Notes under the pieces: generated by a model
Seen by the model: only the letters and a program-made list of their open reading frames with translations
Databases searched by the model: none
What the model was told of the DNA's origin: nothing
In this document: positions 12,180 to 23,895 of the stretch, in pieces
Layout of the letters: the number at the start of each line of letters is the position of its first letter
How positions within the stretch are numbered: the stretch's first letter is position 1
From: Spinellus fusiger
Taxonomy: Eukaryota > Mucoromycota > Mucoromycetes > Mucorales > Phycomycetaceae
Direction: 5' to 3'
DNA length: 64,000 nucleotides
NCBI GenBank assembly: GCA_025094145.1
Contig: JALLLS010000004.1
Location: 806,001-870,000 of the forward strand
Position numbers and translations under genes: made by a program

Positions 12180-15042
12180 TGGCTGTGATCGTCAAAAAAA
12201 AGCACACAACCCCATCCAAAAGCTTGTAAAAGCTACTAGAATATTGATCTACAGCAGTTAGCTGACCGTCGTCAAGAACTTTATTGTTATAGACAATGGG
12301 TAGACAATGATCTTGAACGCATTGAAGTCCACGGCTTGTATGAAGAAGCGTGTGTAGCCTTGAAAAAGGTCATAAGGCAAACACAATGACAAACCTGGCA
12401 TGTATTTTGTGATAAAGTCCTTAAGGGCTTAACAGAGATGGCAAGTGCTGTGAAAGGAATGAGGCTGTGGAGACGTTCGCCAATTTCCCTGTCATCTCCA
12501 GAGGGCCTTCGGCATGTTGCCAATCGCATGATTGACCACCTAGAGAGAGTGTTTGGCGGATCTACGGAAAGACATGAGCGTCAGGAGCGTATTCTCCAAG
12601 ACAATCCAGTCCCATGGGACGTAGACTTTATTCACTATGCTATTTGAAGGATGCTAAATCGAAAAACACCAGGCATTGATCATATTAGAGCAGAAATGCT
12701 CAAAACCCTAGTTCGAGTGCTAGTGCCTCTGTTACATCAGATCTTCACATTGTGTTGGATATGGTCGTAGACGCCTGTGGCCTGGAGAACAGCACAGGTG
12801 GTACCTATTTACAAAAACAAAGGAGAGCAGGATGACCCTAGTAACTATCAGCCTATTAGCTTGACATCGGTGTTTCGTAAGCTCTTAGAAAGATGTATAG
12901 CTGGGGAGCTCCTTTCGACCATGCCTGCATTGGATATGGCTCAAGGTGGATTTCGCGCTCGTTGTGGAACTCTAGACCAGGCCCTCTGTCTCCACGAACT
13001 TATGGGGTTGTATGCTGCCCAAGGATCAGGAGAGCAAGATCCAAAACCTCCAGTCGTCGTCTTCCTAGACAATAAAGCTACATATGACAGAGCGTTCCAC
13101 ACTGTCATATGGGAGTCGCTGATGCCCTTCGTGTTTCAGCCGTTGCTCTTGCTACTACAGAATTTGTTTGATGACATTGTGGTGAATGTGATTCTGAAAA
13201 ATGTAGCATCCCGGGACATTGCACCTAAACGAGGAGTCTTACAGGGTAGTATTCTTTCTCCATTCCTTTATTCTATTTTCATTGATACTCTTCCACGTTT
13301 CTTGAGGTTTGCTTCGGTATCCCCAATACTGGTTGGTATGTACCCACCTACCATGGGACGGTCCATTAATCTCTGTGCTCGAAACCCTTTTTCTTTTGCT
13401 TCCCTACAGGCAACTGTTCATGCATTGCTTGACGAGTTACAGAATTCCCTTCACAATCCTTTTCCTACTTTTACAGTTTCGGATGACTCTTCTGAGTCGT
13501 CAGATTCCTCTTACAGTCCGTCTCATGTCACTGTTACTTGGGCTCCTGTGAATTGTTTGTTGTATGCTGATGATGTGGCTCTTATGGGCTGCCCAGAAGA
13601 TATACATCGAATGCTGGCACTTGCCGAAATTCACTCGACCCTCCTTGGTTACAAATGGAGTCCCTCCAAATGTGAAGTACTCAATGCCCCGGCCGATGTG
13701 CCGTTTTACCTCTATGGCAACGAGCTTCCAACCTGTGATACTTTCAAGTACCTTGGTATCCCCTTTTCACGTCAAGGTATTAACCAAGACGCACTTTTCT
13801 CACACTCACAAGTCAAGGCAATTGCAGTAATGCAAAAGCTGAGAGGAATGGGTGTAAACATGTATGGCTTTGGGATTACAGCAGCCCTAAGAGTGTATAC
13901 TGTTTTTGTTCGGCCTATTCTTGAGTATGGGTTGGCTATTTGTAATGTCAATAGACTAGGCATCCGCCCGCTACAAATCTGTCAGTCTGCTTGTCTGAGA
14001 CTTTGTCTCTCTAGATCTGCTACTGCTAGGTTTGGAATGATCCAGGTTGCCTAATTAGCTGCCCTCCCTAACATATCCTCTCGTTTCCTTTATCTGAAAG
14101 CTAAATTTGTTGAACGCACAGCTACCCTTCCTGAAGACACCCTCCTCTGGTGCCTTGTTCCGCAGCTTGAAGCACCCCAGAGTAAAGCCAGATGGATTAA
14201 GCTACGTGGCAATGTACTCTGGCAAAATTCTCAAAGAATAGGACGGGCTCACAACCCTCCTAAACATCCATTAAAAGTAGCTTATCTTGAACGTCTTCAA
14301 AGTGAAATTACTAGTCTAGTACGTGGCAAGAATCTGCTGGTGACGGTAGCCCATGGACTCTATAGACCTGTTTGGGATCCAATTCTTTTAATACCGTGCA
14401 CGCGCAAAGAAAGACATCGTCTACTAAAATGGAGGATTGCTTGGTTACCACCAACACCTTCAGTTCCTTGCCAATGTGGCCACCCATCTGCTAACAGGGA
14501 CCACTTCCTCACATGCACATTCGTTGACCATGAACGATCCATGTTCTTGTTCTTCTTAGTTCCTACCCTACCATAGAGTGAAAAGACTCCTTAAACACAG
14601 ACACTGTATCCTTACTTCTCTTCTGATTCCTCTTCCACCACTCATTCTTAACCCGTTTAGCAAAGCTAGAATCTGCGGGTGTAGTTGCTATATTTATCTT
14701 CAAGATTGTCTGAGTTGCTCTAAGTATTCCTCGTTGGATTCCGAATTGCCACAGGATGACAGTTATCTTTTTGGTGTCCTGTATCTCTTGTTTACTTTAT
14801 GGCCTTTTTGGCTGTCTATTCATAATTATCATTTTACTATCATTTCTCATTATTTTTCCCTCATTGAGGTTTTGTATTTCTCTGTCCTTCTGTTTCCCAT
14901 TCATTTGCATTCATTTTTTCACTTTTTTATTTGAAGTGTTTCTATGTCTATTCCCATTTATTTTACAAGAGTTCTCGTAGGGTGGCTGATATGCCCAATG
15001 CGCAAATAGCAAACCACACCCAAAAAAAATAAAAAATACTTT
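12180..15042 (+). mobile_element. decayed non-LTR retrotransposon (LINE), 5' truncated
   Basis: From about 12243 the plus strand reads as a LINE ORF2: the linker before the polymerase, reverse transcriptase, and a C-terminal cysteine/histidine knuckle. A 3' UTR follows, ending in TACTTT at about 15042. The same 3' UTR occurs at about 41210-41471 and 42640-43032. The endonuclease half is absent. Stops at about 12389, 12646, 12768 and 14054 and a deletion of about 220 bp near 14572 (compared with 42334-42554) make it dead. Its 3' end abuts the stop codon of a small antisense gene. No target duplication was identified. Confidence 0.88.
12243..14574 (+). pseudogene. LINE ORF2 reverse transcriptase, several stops
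   Basis: The longest open piece is 12777-14054. Reverse transcriptase motifs in order are PIYKNKGEQDDPSNYQPISL (fingers), GGFRARCGTLDQ, VVFLDNKATYDRA (motif A, first catalytic Asp), KRGVLQGSILSPFLYSIF (motif B) and LLYADDVALMG (motif C, YADD). Downstream at 14340-14574 the frame keeps a CQCGHPSANRDHFLTC knuckle typical of LINE C-termini. In-frame stops separate the blocks, so it is a pseudogene of an L1-like or Tad-like element. L1-like LINEs are known from Mucoromycota; family membership was not tested. Confidence 0.88.
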
Positions 15043-15369
15043 AATCTATACAACAGTCTGGGGTAGGGTCTTGAGGATCATTTATGTCCCTGGATAATCA
15101 TACACATGTTAATTCAATACCAACCAAGTGCGTATTGAGGATATACCTTTTAACAGTGTGACTCTGTCCACCTATCAACATTTCTCCATTCCTGAGATGC
15201 GTACTGAATTGTTTATTAGTACAAGCCAGTAAAAGAGACATGCAGATGGATATTATTGATAATGAATGCCTTACATTTGGATGTTGGAATTATACTTGTC
15301 ATTCAAAATAGGAGAAGCAGAGATAAGAGAGACCAGGGCAAAGATGGTAATCACAATAGATTTCAACAT
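15041..15369 (-). CDS. small predicted secreted peptide (66 aa), three exons
   Basis: Exons 15369-15275, 15203-15147 and 15089-15041 on the minus strand join in frame to 66 aa. Introns are 71 and 57 bp with GTAAGG and GTATAT donors; the first has a perfect TACTAAT branch site 11 nt before its acceptor. The N-terminus, MLKSIVITIFALVSLISASP, is a classic signal peptide (basic n-region, hydrophobic core, A-S-A cleavage site). The mature part is short and polar and ends in DPTPDCCID. A TATAAAAAG box lies about 62 bp upstream of the ATG. No family is recognised. The stop codon touches the 3' end of the neighbouring antisense LINE, so the native C-terminus could have been altered by that insertion. 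The gene is supported by splice and leader logic only. Confidence 0.6.
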
Positions 15370-15430
15370 AGTAGCAAGATAATGGCAGTTAAAGAATAGA
15401 ATAAATAAATAAAAACAGGTCTTTAGACTA

Positions 15431-15440
15431 CCTTTTTATA
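15431..15440 (-). promoter_or_regulatory. TATA box of the small secreted-peptide gene
   Basis: TATAAAAAGG on the minus strand, about 62 bp upstream of the ATG at 15369. The spacing suits a transcription start about 30 bp downstream and a short 5' UTR. Confidence 0.5.
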
Positions 15441-16934
15441 CTAATTTCCTCATGTTCTAGAATGCTTGTGTCTATTAGCTATAATATTCTGCCTTTAAGA
15501 TACTAATTTTTAAGCGTTTGTTTCTTCCGCTGAATAGCCGTTGTCTTAAGACATTTTTTTACTGGCATCTTTATTCTCTTTTAACAAATTACTATTTGTG
15601 TCAATCTGCTGAATGGCCCAGTTGACGTTCTTTGTAGTAATTATCTTAGTATACACTTTTATACAATGATTGATTATCTTGGCTAATTAAAGACTGCAAT
15701 AGTATTCAGTGTATTAACTATTGCTTGTTTTTCTTCATTCTTATTATTATTAAGACATCACTTTAGTATCTGCATGAATATCCTAATAGAGTTATTAAGC
15801 AACACGAAGATTTATGAAGTTTTCCTCTCTCTTATTCATAAACTTTATTTAAAACATAGATGTTTATAGTTGGATTTTTTATTCTTTTATCTTCTAAAGA
15901 GTTCTATTTTATTGACACCTTTATAGACTATAGTGATGTTTTAGAGTTCATCTCTTTTATTTTCTTAAAGCTATTATTCTAAATGATCTGCTCCAAGACC
16001 ATACAATGGTTTTATGTAGTAATAGATTTATGTAGTAATAGATAGTCGATTTGTCATGCTTATACCATGATAAACGGGGATATCAATAAGCATAATACAA
16101 CATCTTAAGCATGTGAGCTCGATCATAACTAAGAATAGTCCCAGTTGTTGTGTGTCCAGCATTATAAAATTATGTATTGTGTCATACAACTGTATTACTT
16201 TATAAAATGAGCCAAGCCAATAAATAGTTGAGTGACCTGATTGCCATCATGAGGTGGAAATACTATAGCATGATAGATACCAAGGATGAAACCACTAAAT
16301 ACTTGTTACTTAACACTAAGAATACATAGGTCATTATACAAAACCAAAAACAAAGGGTGTATTTGATAACACGAAGTTTATATTTCTCAAAGAGATAAGC
16401 CATGATTTTCACATCTAGTTATATCGTTTCTTTATATAAGACATCTGTTTATTAAGCGTCTTTACACAGTCATATATCGCACCAAGATGTCTGTCCAGGA
16501 AATACATATTGGACACAAGGTCATTTTTAGAAAAAGAAAGGAAAAAAGCAGAGCTAGCCTCAAGAGAAAAAAATATATAGAGAAAAAATAAACAACATTA
16601 ATATACATTAGTCTATGATATATCTGTTTTCAAAGACAAGATTAGTAAGAAAAGATCAATTAAATTCAGAGACAGTGAGAGAGAGAGAGAAGGAGAGGTG
16701 TGGAGGTGACTGGTCTAGTAAGCATATCAGATTGCCTATAGTACTGCCCCCAAAGACTTGACTGTTAATCAAAGGTCTATTGGGAAGAAGCTGGAACTGT
16801 GCATGTTGAGCCAATAGGGTAGCACAATCATAAAGACAGGCCATACTCTTGAATAAGTGACCAACGAATGGTCAGGACTATTATTGAAAATGTAATAGAA
16901 TAAGCCCCTGTATTTCTAAGAAACAATTTGTATA
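15441..16934. other. intergenic, AT-rich
   Basis: No gene or repeat family was recognised. Short open frames (for example 16656-16844 minus) carry no recognisable motif. It separates the small secreted-peptide gene from mariner copy A. Confidence 0.5.
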
Positions 16935-18176
16935 CACTATTTTCACATTATTGTCGAACTAATCGAAAAAAATATATTGTCGCATTAATAAATTAAAAGA
17001 TGGCGTATAAGTTGGATGCGACAAATGTGACATCAATGCTTTATTGTTAAAGAGGGCTTCTCTTGTAAGCAATCATCAAATCTATCGACAGAGTATTTAC
17101 AAAATCCTTTGAGATCACTGAGAAGAACTTAGTTAGATGCATCGGCGATCCTAGATGACAGAGTTTCTTCTTCCAAGAGTCTTTCTCTTTTCAATTTGCT
17201 TTTGCAAACAGACCAGAATTGCTCAATGGGATTCAACTCTGGTGAGTAAGGAGGAAGATAGACACATCTATACTCATGGCCTTCAATGAAGCTTTTAATG
17301 TCTTTACTCGTGTGGATAGGAGCGTTGTCTATAATCAAGTCATTATCCTTGAAAACATCTGGAAAATTGTCCATGACATCCATTGTATCGCTCAAGAAAT
17401 TAATATAGTGGCCAATAACAGTGCCTTTGTTTTGTTTTTGAGAAGGCCCACCAGATCCAGCAGCTCTTCTCTTCTTTGAAGCAGGTAGCATTCGAGGCCG
17501 TCTTACTTTTATGTTGACAAGGCCCTGAGCAGATGTTGCTTCTAGGACTAAAGATGGCTGATCGTCCAATAAATCGACTAAAAATCTTTTGTGGCTATCG
17601 TCAAGTAATGCTGGCCTACCAACTGGCCTTCCACTACCTTCCTTTCTGGCAATGAATGTTTTAGGATTCTGCTGATCGTTTGAGTGCCATCGCTGAGCAG
17701 TGCGTGGGTTGATTTAAAGTTTCAGTGCAGCAGCTCTGACGCTCATGCCCCTTTCATAAATCAACACAAACAACTGCTCTTTCTCAGAATCTTTGTAGTG
17801 CCTATGGATACCAGGAGCTCTGTTGTCCTCGTTCGTATTGACATCTCTGTCCACGGATTGTTGTACAGTTCTTCTTTCTGGCTTCTCAGGTGGTTTGAGG
17901 TCAAGGCACATCCCGAAATTTGCAACTGTCTCAATGGGGTACGTCTCCTCGTCTACCCCCATCTCCACTACTGTAACGGCTATGCCTTCATCATTATAAA
18001 GATTTCCTTGGCCGTCTTTGTGCACAATGTTATTCATTTTTTAAGAAAATTAAAATGTAAGAAAGCCTCAAATACTTAGAATACGCCAGTTTTAAATCTT
18101 TTACTATGCCAAATTTTAATTAATTAATGCGACATATTTTTCTCTAAAAGTGCGACAATAATAAGTGAAAATAGTG
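16935..18176 (-). mobile_element. mariner/IS630-like element, copy A
   Basis: A 1242-bp element flanked by TA (16933-16934, 18177-18178). Its terminal inverted repeats start CACTATTTTCAC and contain further GTGCGACA/TGTCGCA motifs. It carries the broken transposase described separately. It lies just beyond the 3' end of P450 copy A, in the same orientation as mariner copy C beyond P450 copy C. The DNA between gene and element is also homologous in the two places, so gene and element were duplicated as one unit. Confidence 0.93.
17129..18037 (-). pseudogene. mariner/IS630-like transposase, internal deletion plus in-frame stop (copy A)
   Basis: The frame runs from 18037 to 17129 with one in-frame TAA at 17716-17714. 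It lies in the helix-turn-helix region, between MSVRAAALKL and the continuing INPRTAQRWH block. The catalytic half keeps the second aspartate (DLIIDNAPIHTS) and final acid (YSPELNPIEQFW). The segment that should hold the first catalytic aspartate is missing: the frame passes from LLDDQPSLVL almost directly into SAQGLVNIKVRRPR. Reading through gives about 302 codons, shorter than usual for the family. Copies B and C share both lesions, so the defects predate their spread. Confidence 0.9.
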
Positions 18177-18556
18177 TATGCTTCATTAACTACAATACGC
18201 CTCAATGTTGGTAGATAAAATAGTTATATTTTATGTATGGAAAAATATTAGACAAATCCTAATATTTATAATAAAGTAAAATAATCACTAATAAAAACAA
18301 CTTAACAGTACTAATGCACAGAGGATTATAAAAGGCATCAATTGGATTATTTAGCTTGATGAATCTGATTTATTATTTAAATAATTACATATTATATGTA
18401 CGTGTGTATTTATGTTTTATATTTTAGACAAAGGAAAATAAACAAGAGATTTATACTAATAGAGAAAGAAATAGATGTAAATAAAGTATTGTAGTTTTCA
18501 ATTTCATAGTATGATGGTTTATATTCAATATCTCTGATGTGTGAAAAGTACAAAAA
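18177..18556. other. 3' flank of P450 copy A, homologous to the 3' flank of copy C
   Basis: About 380 bp of AT-rich DNA between mariner copy A and P450 copy A. It matches, in reverse complement and almost base for base, 48569-48948 between P450 copy C and mariner copy C. It contains no gene. Confidence 0.8.
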
Positions 18557-21500
18557 TTAACCCCAAACATCTTCACAGTACTGTTTAGAATCCATCAAGG
18601 ACTTGAGAAAATCTTGAGCCTCCTCTTGGTTTTGTGCTTGACCAAAGCTAATAGCCATAGAATGGAAAGTAGCACGAACATCACGACTCATTGCACCACT
18701 GCCACAGATGTAAACAACAGCTGGAGGTTTACCGTCCTTGGGCATGATCAATGACCAGATCTTACTAGCATTGGCAAGAACTTGGTGCTGTACATACTTG
18801 CGAGCAGAAGCAGGTGTTTGTCTTGAGTAGGCAACATTGAGAGAAGAAATAACACCTTCTTTAGCATACTGATCGAATTCTTCACCATAGATACGATCCT
18901 GGTCTGGATGGCGGCAACCAAAGAATACAACACACTCTCCAACACTGTTATCACCCTGCTGATGCTGGTAGGCACGCTCCTGAATGAAACCACGGAAAGG
19001 TGAGATACCAGTGCCTGCAGAGATCATAATAATAGGTGTTTTGGAGTCTTGAGGCATTTCAAAAATGCCCTTGGATGACTTGAGACGAGCACGGAACCAT
19101 GCCTTTTCAGAAAGACCGGCGACTTGACGGGCCAAGAAAGATGAGGCAAGACCAGGGTAGTGATGTCCATCCACAACATCATCCACTACACCAACAGCCA
19201 AATGAGCTTCATTGGGGAACATGCGAGGTGAGGAGGCAATGGAGTAGCGACGGGGCTGCATAACACCAACAGCAGCCAAGAACTGACCAAGTTCAATTTG
19301 CTTCACTTGAGGGAAGCCTGTTTGGAGATCAATAAGTGTACGGTACTTTTTGATAAATTCAGGGTACTGGTCTTTGCCATAGCTGTCAGGCATAATGAGT
19401 CCTTCAAAGAGCTTGGCTGTTTCTTGATCAATCTGCTGAAGCTGTTGAGAAAAGCATCCAAGCATACGGCGAGAAGGAGGAGATAGAAGATCAGCATAGT
19501 AAGTGAGTGCATTGCGAACTGTGCAAGGACCCTTGATAATAGCAGCAAGCGACCGAGGTGACATTCCATCAAGTTTCTCTTGATCAATCTCAAAGACTGA
19601 ATCCAGCACCATACCAAACCCAAGAGCAACAGTTTCTACTACATTGGACTCGTTTTCAGGAAGAATCTCCAAGTGGTCACCAGGCTGATACATAGAATCA
19701 GCTTCGAGTGGATCCAGGCGTGAGATGTCGATTCTAATGTCTCTGGTGCTTCTTCCTGATCCTTTATTTTGTAATTCACTGTTCTTAACCACCATAGAAT
19801 TGTGGTCGTCATTGCAATTGGTGAGTGCAGTATTCCACTTCTCAGAATCATTAGGTGAGATGAAGGTCACAATTGCTGAGAGAGAAGAATCAGACTTGGT
19901 ACCGGCAGAGGGCACAACTGAGCTTTCTTGAGAGGCTGAGAGGCCATGGTACGATAATAATTCAGACCAGAAGTGTGCAGACCATTCATTGAACTCTGCA
20001 TCCATGTCACCATCCACATTGCATTCACCAAGAGAGAAGAAACGCTCAGCACCAAGCCCATCCAACAAGTTATCCACTTTGATAGGAAAATGTTGATATG
20101 TGCGCCAGTTCTTGTTACCAACACCAAACACAGTGTATTGAAGACCATCCAAGAGCTTTTCGTTGCCTGACTCGTTTGCTTTTTCAATGAACTTGTTGAA
20201 AATCTCTGCATTGTCAGGTGGAAGTCCATTGTAGGTGGATGTACAGATCACCACTAGTTCATGACCATTCTTGGAATCTTTTGGACCCTCGTATGTACCA
20301 GAATTCAGTACCTCCCATTTATCCATAGTGGTGAGCTTTACATTCTTAAAACCAAACTTGCGGGCCTGGTTACTAAGTGTGGATGCATAGTCTTGAGAGA
20401 TACCCGTCTGACTACCATACAAGAAAGTCATTGGTGGGAGATCTACATCGCCTATCTTGATGTCTTTTGATAGCTCAGGTATAGCCTTGGGTGAAGTGAT
20501 GGAAATCTTGGGCTCAAGTGCTTTCACAACTTCTGTAGGTTCGGGGAAATCAGTACGGGTTTCAATAGAAACAAAGAAGTCTACAGGCTTTGTTGTAGGT
20601 TGCTTAGGATCAAAAGTCACTGGTGGTCCATCTGTTCGTATTCAGAAAAGTGAATTAGTTATATACTAATAGATAGAGTATCAACTTACCATAAGTAAAT
20701 TTGAAACGGTGCAAGAACATAGCAAGAACTGTCTTTGCTTCTTGGAGTGCAAATGCCATACCAATGCATCCACGAGGCCCTGTACTGAAAGGCAACCATG
20801 AGGCTTTAGAGCGCTTCTGTTCTTCCTCAGGCTCCCAACGACTAGGATCAAATCTCCAAGGATCAGGGTATACTTCAGGGTTCATGTGCAATCCCATTAA
20901 ATGTATCATAACGTTTGTATCTTCCTTGATCAAGTATCCACCAGGAACAACACAATCCTTTTTACAGTATTTTCCTAATGAACGGAGAGGTGGATGAAGA
21001 CGTAAGGTTTCCTTCAGACACATGTGAAGATACTTGAGTTGTGAAACTTGCTCGGTTGTAGGAAGATCTGTGTGGTTGATACCAGTATTGCTGATTTCCT
21101 GGAGTATTCTTGCCTCAATGTCAGGCTGCTGGGACATTTCATAAATAAACCATGCAAGAGTATTGGCAGTGGTGTCATGTCCAGCAATCAAAAAAGTTAC
21201 AACTTGATCACGGATATTCTCATCAGTGAGTCCTTCATCGTCTTCATCACGGGCATTCAACATAAAACCTAACAAGTCTTTCTCAATGTTGGTGGCATCA
21301 TCACTTTTCTTGCGTTCTTGGATAACCTCGTCGACGGTGTTATGCATGAGTGTGACACTGCGATCAAAACGACGATTCTTTTCAAGAGGCAATCTCTTAA
21401 TAAAAGAGGCTTGTGTGAATCTTTGAGCAGCTGTTTTCAGGCAGTAGCCCATGGCATCAATGAATGGATGGGGGGTGCATTACGATCGTCAAGAAGGTGG

Positions 21501-22346
21501 AAGTTGTATCCAAAGCCAATTCTTCCAATAGTTTCAAAAGTAAGGTTGGTGGTCCAGTGTAGAATATCCACTTTTTCATCTGAACTGTACTGTTCAAGGA
21601 CTTTGATTGTTTCCTTGGCAATTTCACCCATCTCTTTTTGATAGACCTTTATATAAGTTAGTAATAAATTCTATATGCTATAATAGATCAATTACCTTGA
21701 TAGCACGAGGACTAAAAGCAGGGATCAACAGCTTATGAGCAAGCTTCCATTCGGTATCAACAGTACTCGATGTAAACAAACCCTGGCCAGCAAAAGGCTT
21801 AAATTCAGAGAGAGCACCAAAAGCAGTTTTGGTGAAGTACTCAGACTCCTTGACAAATAATTCTGCGACATTGGGATCACAGGTTACAATGCTTCTGTTT
21901 CCCAGGATAGTGACATCCACTAATGAACCATAGGTCTTGAAGCATTGAAGATAGCCTGCAGTTCTGAAGGAAAAGATGGTTAGAAGTTTGATTAAAGTAT
22001 TGTTTATTAATGTGTGCGTGTGAACTTACAAATTAGGTAACATATCATATAAGTTTCCGACATATGGGAGTTTCGTTGGGCCAGGAATGACAGTCTTTAT
22101 TGTCTCTTTCAAATCAACATATACAACACTCTGTTTGCGGATCTGATCAATTTCGTTGAGTGTGTTTCCATCTTTATCTTGCAAAATGATATTGGCACTT
22201 GAGCAAATAATGTGAAGCTTTTCGGCGGCAAGGCTACGAACAGTTTCTACGTTTGCACCGTTTCCGATCTGAAGGATTTGTCCTTCTTTTTCGATGTCAA
22301 TCTCTCCCTTTAATGATACAATAAGTGAAGTGCAACCGGATTGCAT
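18557..22346 (-). pseudogene. self-sufficient cytochrome P450:reductase fusion, CYP505/P450foxy type (copy A, frameshifted)
   Basis: Four exons, 22346-22030, 21963-21696, 21646-20690 and 20631-18557, match the structure of copies B and C. P450 signatures are present: I-helix AGHDTTAN, ExxR (KETLR) and heme loop FSTGPRGCIGM. The reductase half has FMN (TFLYGSQTG), FAD (RRYSIASSP) and NADPH (AGTGISPF) sites and ends in VWG. Such enzymes hydroxylate fatty acids near the omega end with NADPH and O2. Exon 3 is 957 nt where B and C have 958: one base is missing near 21470 in a C6 run (minus strand), shifting the frame after DDRNA. Unless that is a sequence error, the gene is dead. The first about 85 residues differ from B and C and resemble a ubiquitin-like beta-grasp domain. 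Confidence 0.9.
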
Positions 22347-23895
22347 TTTTCTTTGTATTTTTGTATTGAGTGAGAAGCAAAAGATTGGTTGAATGATCTT
22401 GTATTTATAAGAAATAAATCTCTACTCATGATACACACTTACGTGATATATTTATCACGACTAAACTATTTCCCGTTACTTTTGTTACATCTCTGACATG
22501 GCGCCAATAAATTTGTCTATAAATTTGATATGTTGCTTATCTTTTTTATTATAATTGATTTAGCCTTTATTTAAGCACCAATCCAGCCTAGTTTAAACTT
22601 CCACAGGTACTTTGGATTTCCACTCAACAAATGAAGGATAGTACCTTTTCTATATGAGAAGTTCTTTTGTTAGAGCTACTGGAGGCAGAAAATAATGATA
22701 ACATGGAAAGATAAAGATTAAGTCAGATAATACTATTGTCTTTGAGTTTTTAGGTCAAAGGCATACGGAACAGTAGAACGTGTGGTTAAACTCTGTTGTT
22801 TATTATTTGAGATTTCTACTTCTTTTATACTTTTTTTAATAGCTTTTAGCTTCAAGGATATGTTATCAAATACTATGAATTGTTATCATTCCTTGATATT
22901 CGATAGCATCCTCTTCTCAGTTTAGTAGTAATATCATCTTAATTCCTAAGAAAAAATAGAAAAGAAAAAGAAGTTATATTACCGATTATGGAAAATATAT
23001 TTTACAATAACACATAAAGATAGTTTCTTAACATCGGTGTATTGGATGAAATTTATTTGTTGATATGTAGTTTTAACTTCCTCTGATCTATCTAGGATAC
23101 AAACAACTGCAATATCAAGCAAAAGTACTAAGAGTATTCTCATTATAGAAATATCAACATAGTTAGTTTCAGAAGATAGCTACTAACTATTATGCAGTTA
23201 ATATAAAACAGGGTATGTGAGATGTAGTGATATGTAACTTATAATGAAATAACTTAATCTTTGAGGATGTAAGGTCTGATTCTGTTTGATATTCAAACCA
23301 CGCCCATACTGCCACGGAGTAATGTATCTCATTGATTAGACATCATAATTAGTGGGTAAATGTATTTGTGTTTCACCACTTAAGAAATTTTTATGTCAAT
23401 TGTAAGGATTTTATAAAATAAAACTCATGCTAAAATAGGATTAAAATCCGGAATATAGAGTCATCCAATCTCCTATGGAAGTTAACACCATGACATATTA
23501 ACACATGCATCTTATCAGAAAAGGTATCTTAATGCTTTTTTTTTGGGAGAAAGTTAGAATTATCAACTCTATTTACGCGCATAGTCTATTTAAAATAAAA
23601 TAAAGGGCCAATCGCCTTATTTCTTTTTTCATTTAGGAATGCCAACTGATTGAGGCTGTTGATACAGTCAGGCTTATGGAATTTGCCGTTTTCTCAAAAA
23701 TAATTGGCCTTAAGTCATAAATAAATGTCCACTTTAGAAAAAATAAATGTCACAAGTTTAGATTATTTTTGTCACAACTTGCCAATTAGCATTAGCCAGA
23801 ATATTACATTTAATTGGCACACTTCTTTGGCGACCTTTTTTGTACCTTTTCTCTTCTTGATAAAATAGAATATAATGATGAATTCTTTTTTTTTA
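22347..23895. other. intergenic, AT-rich
   Basis: Holds the promoter side of P450 copy A. No coding frame, RNA gene or repeat family could be supported. Confidence 0.5.

Noticed and set aside
19303..19629. Recurrent 108-codon and similar alternative-frame ORFs inside the P450 fusions (also 29124-29450, 47496-47822)
   Set aside because: They are shadows of the reductase frame and recur only because the paralogues are nearly identical.
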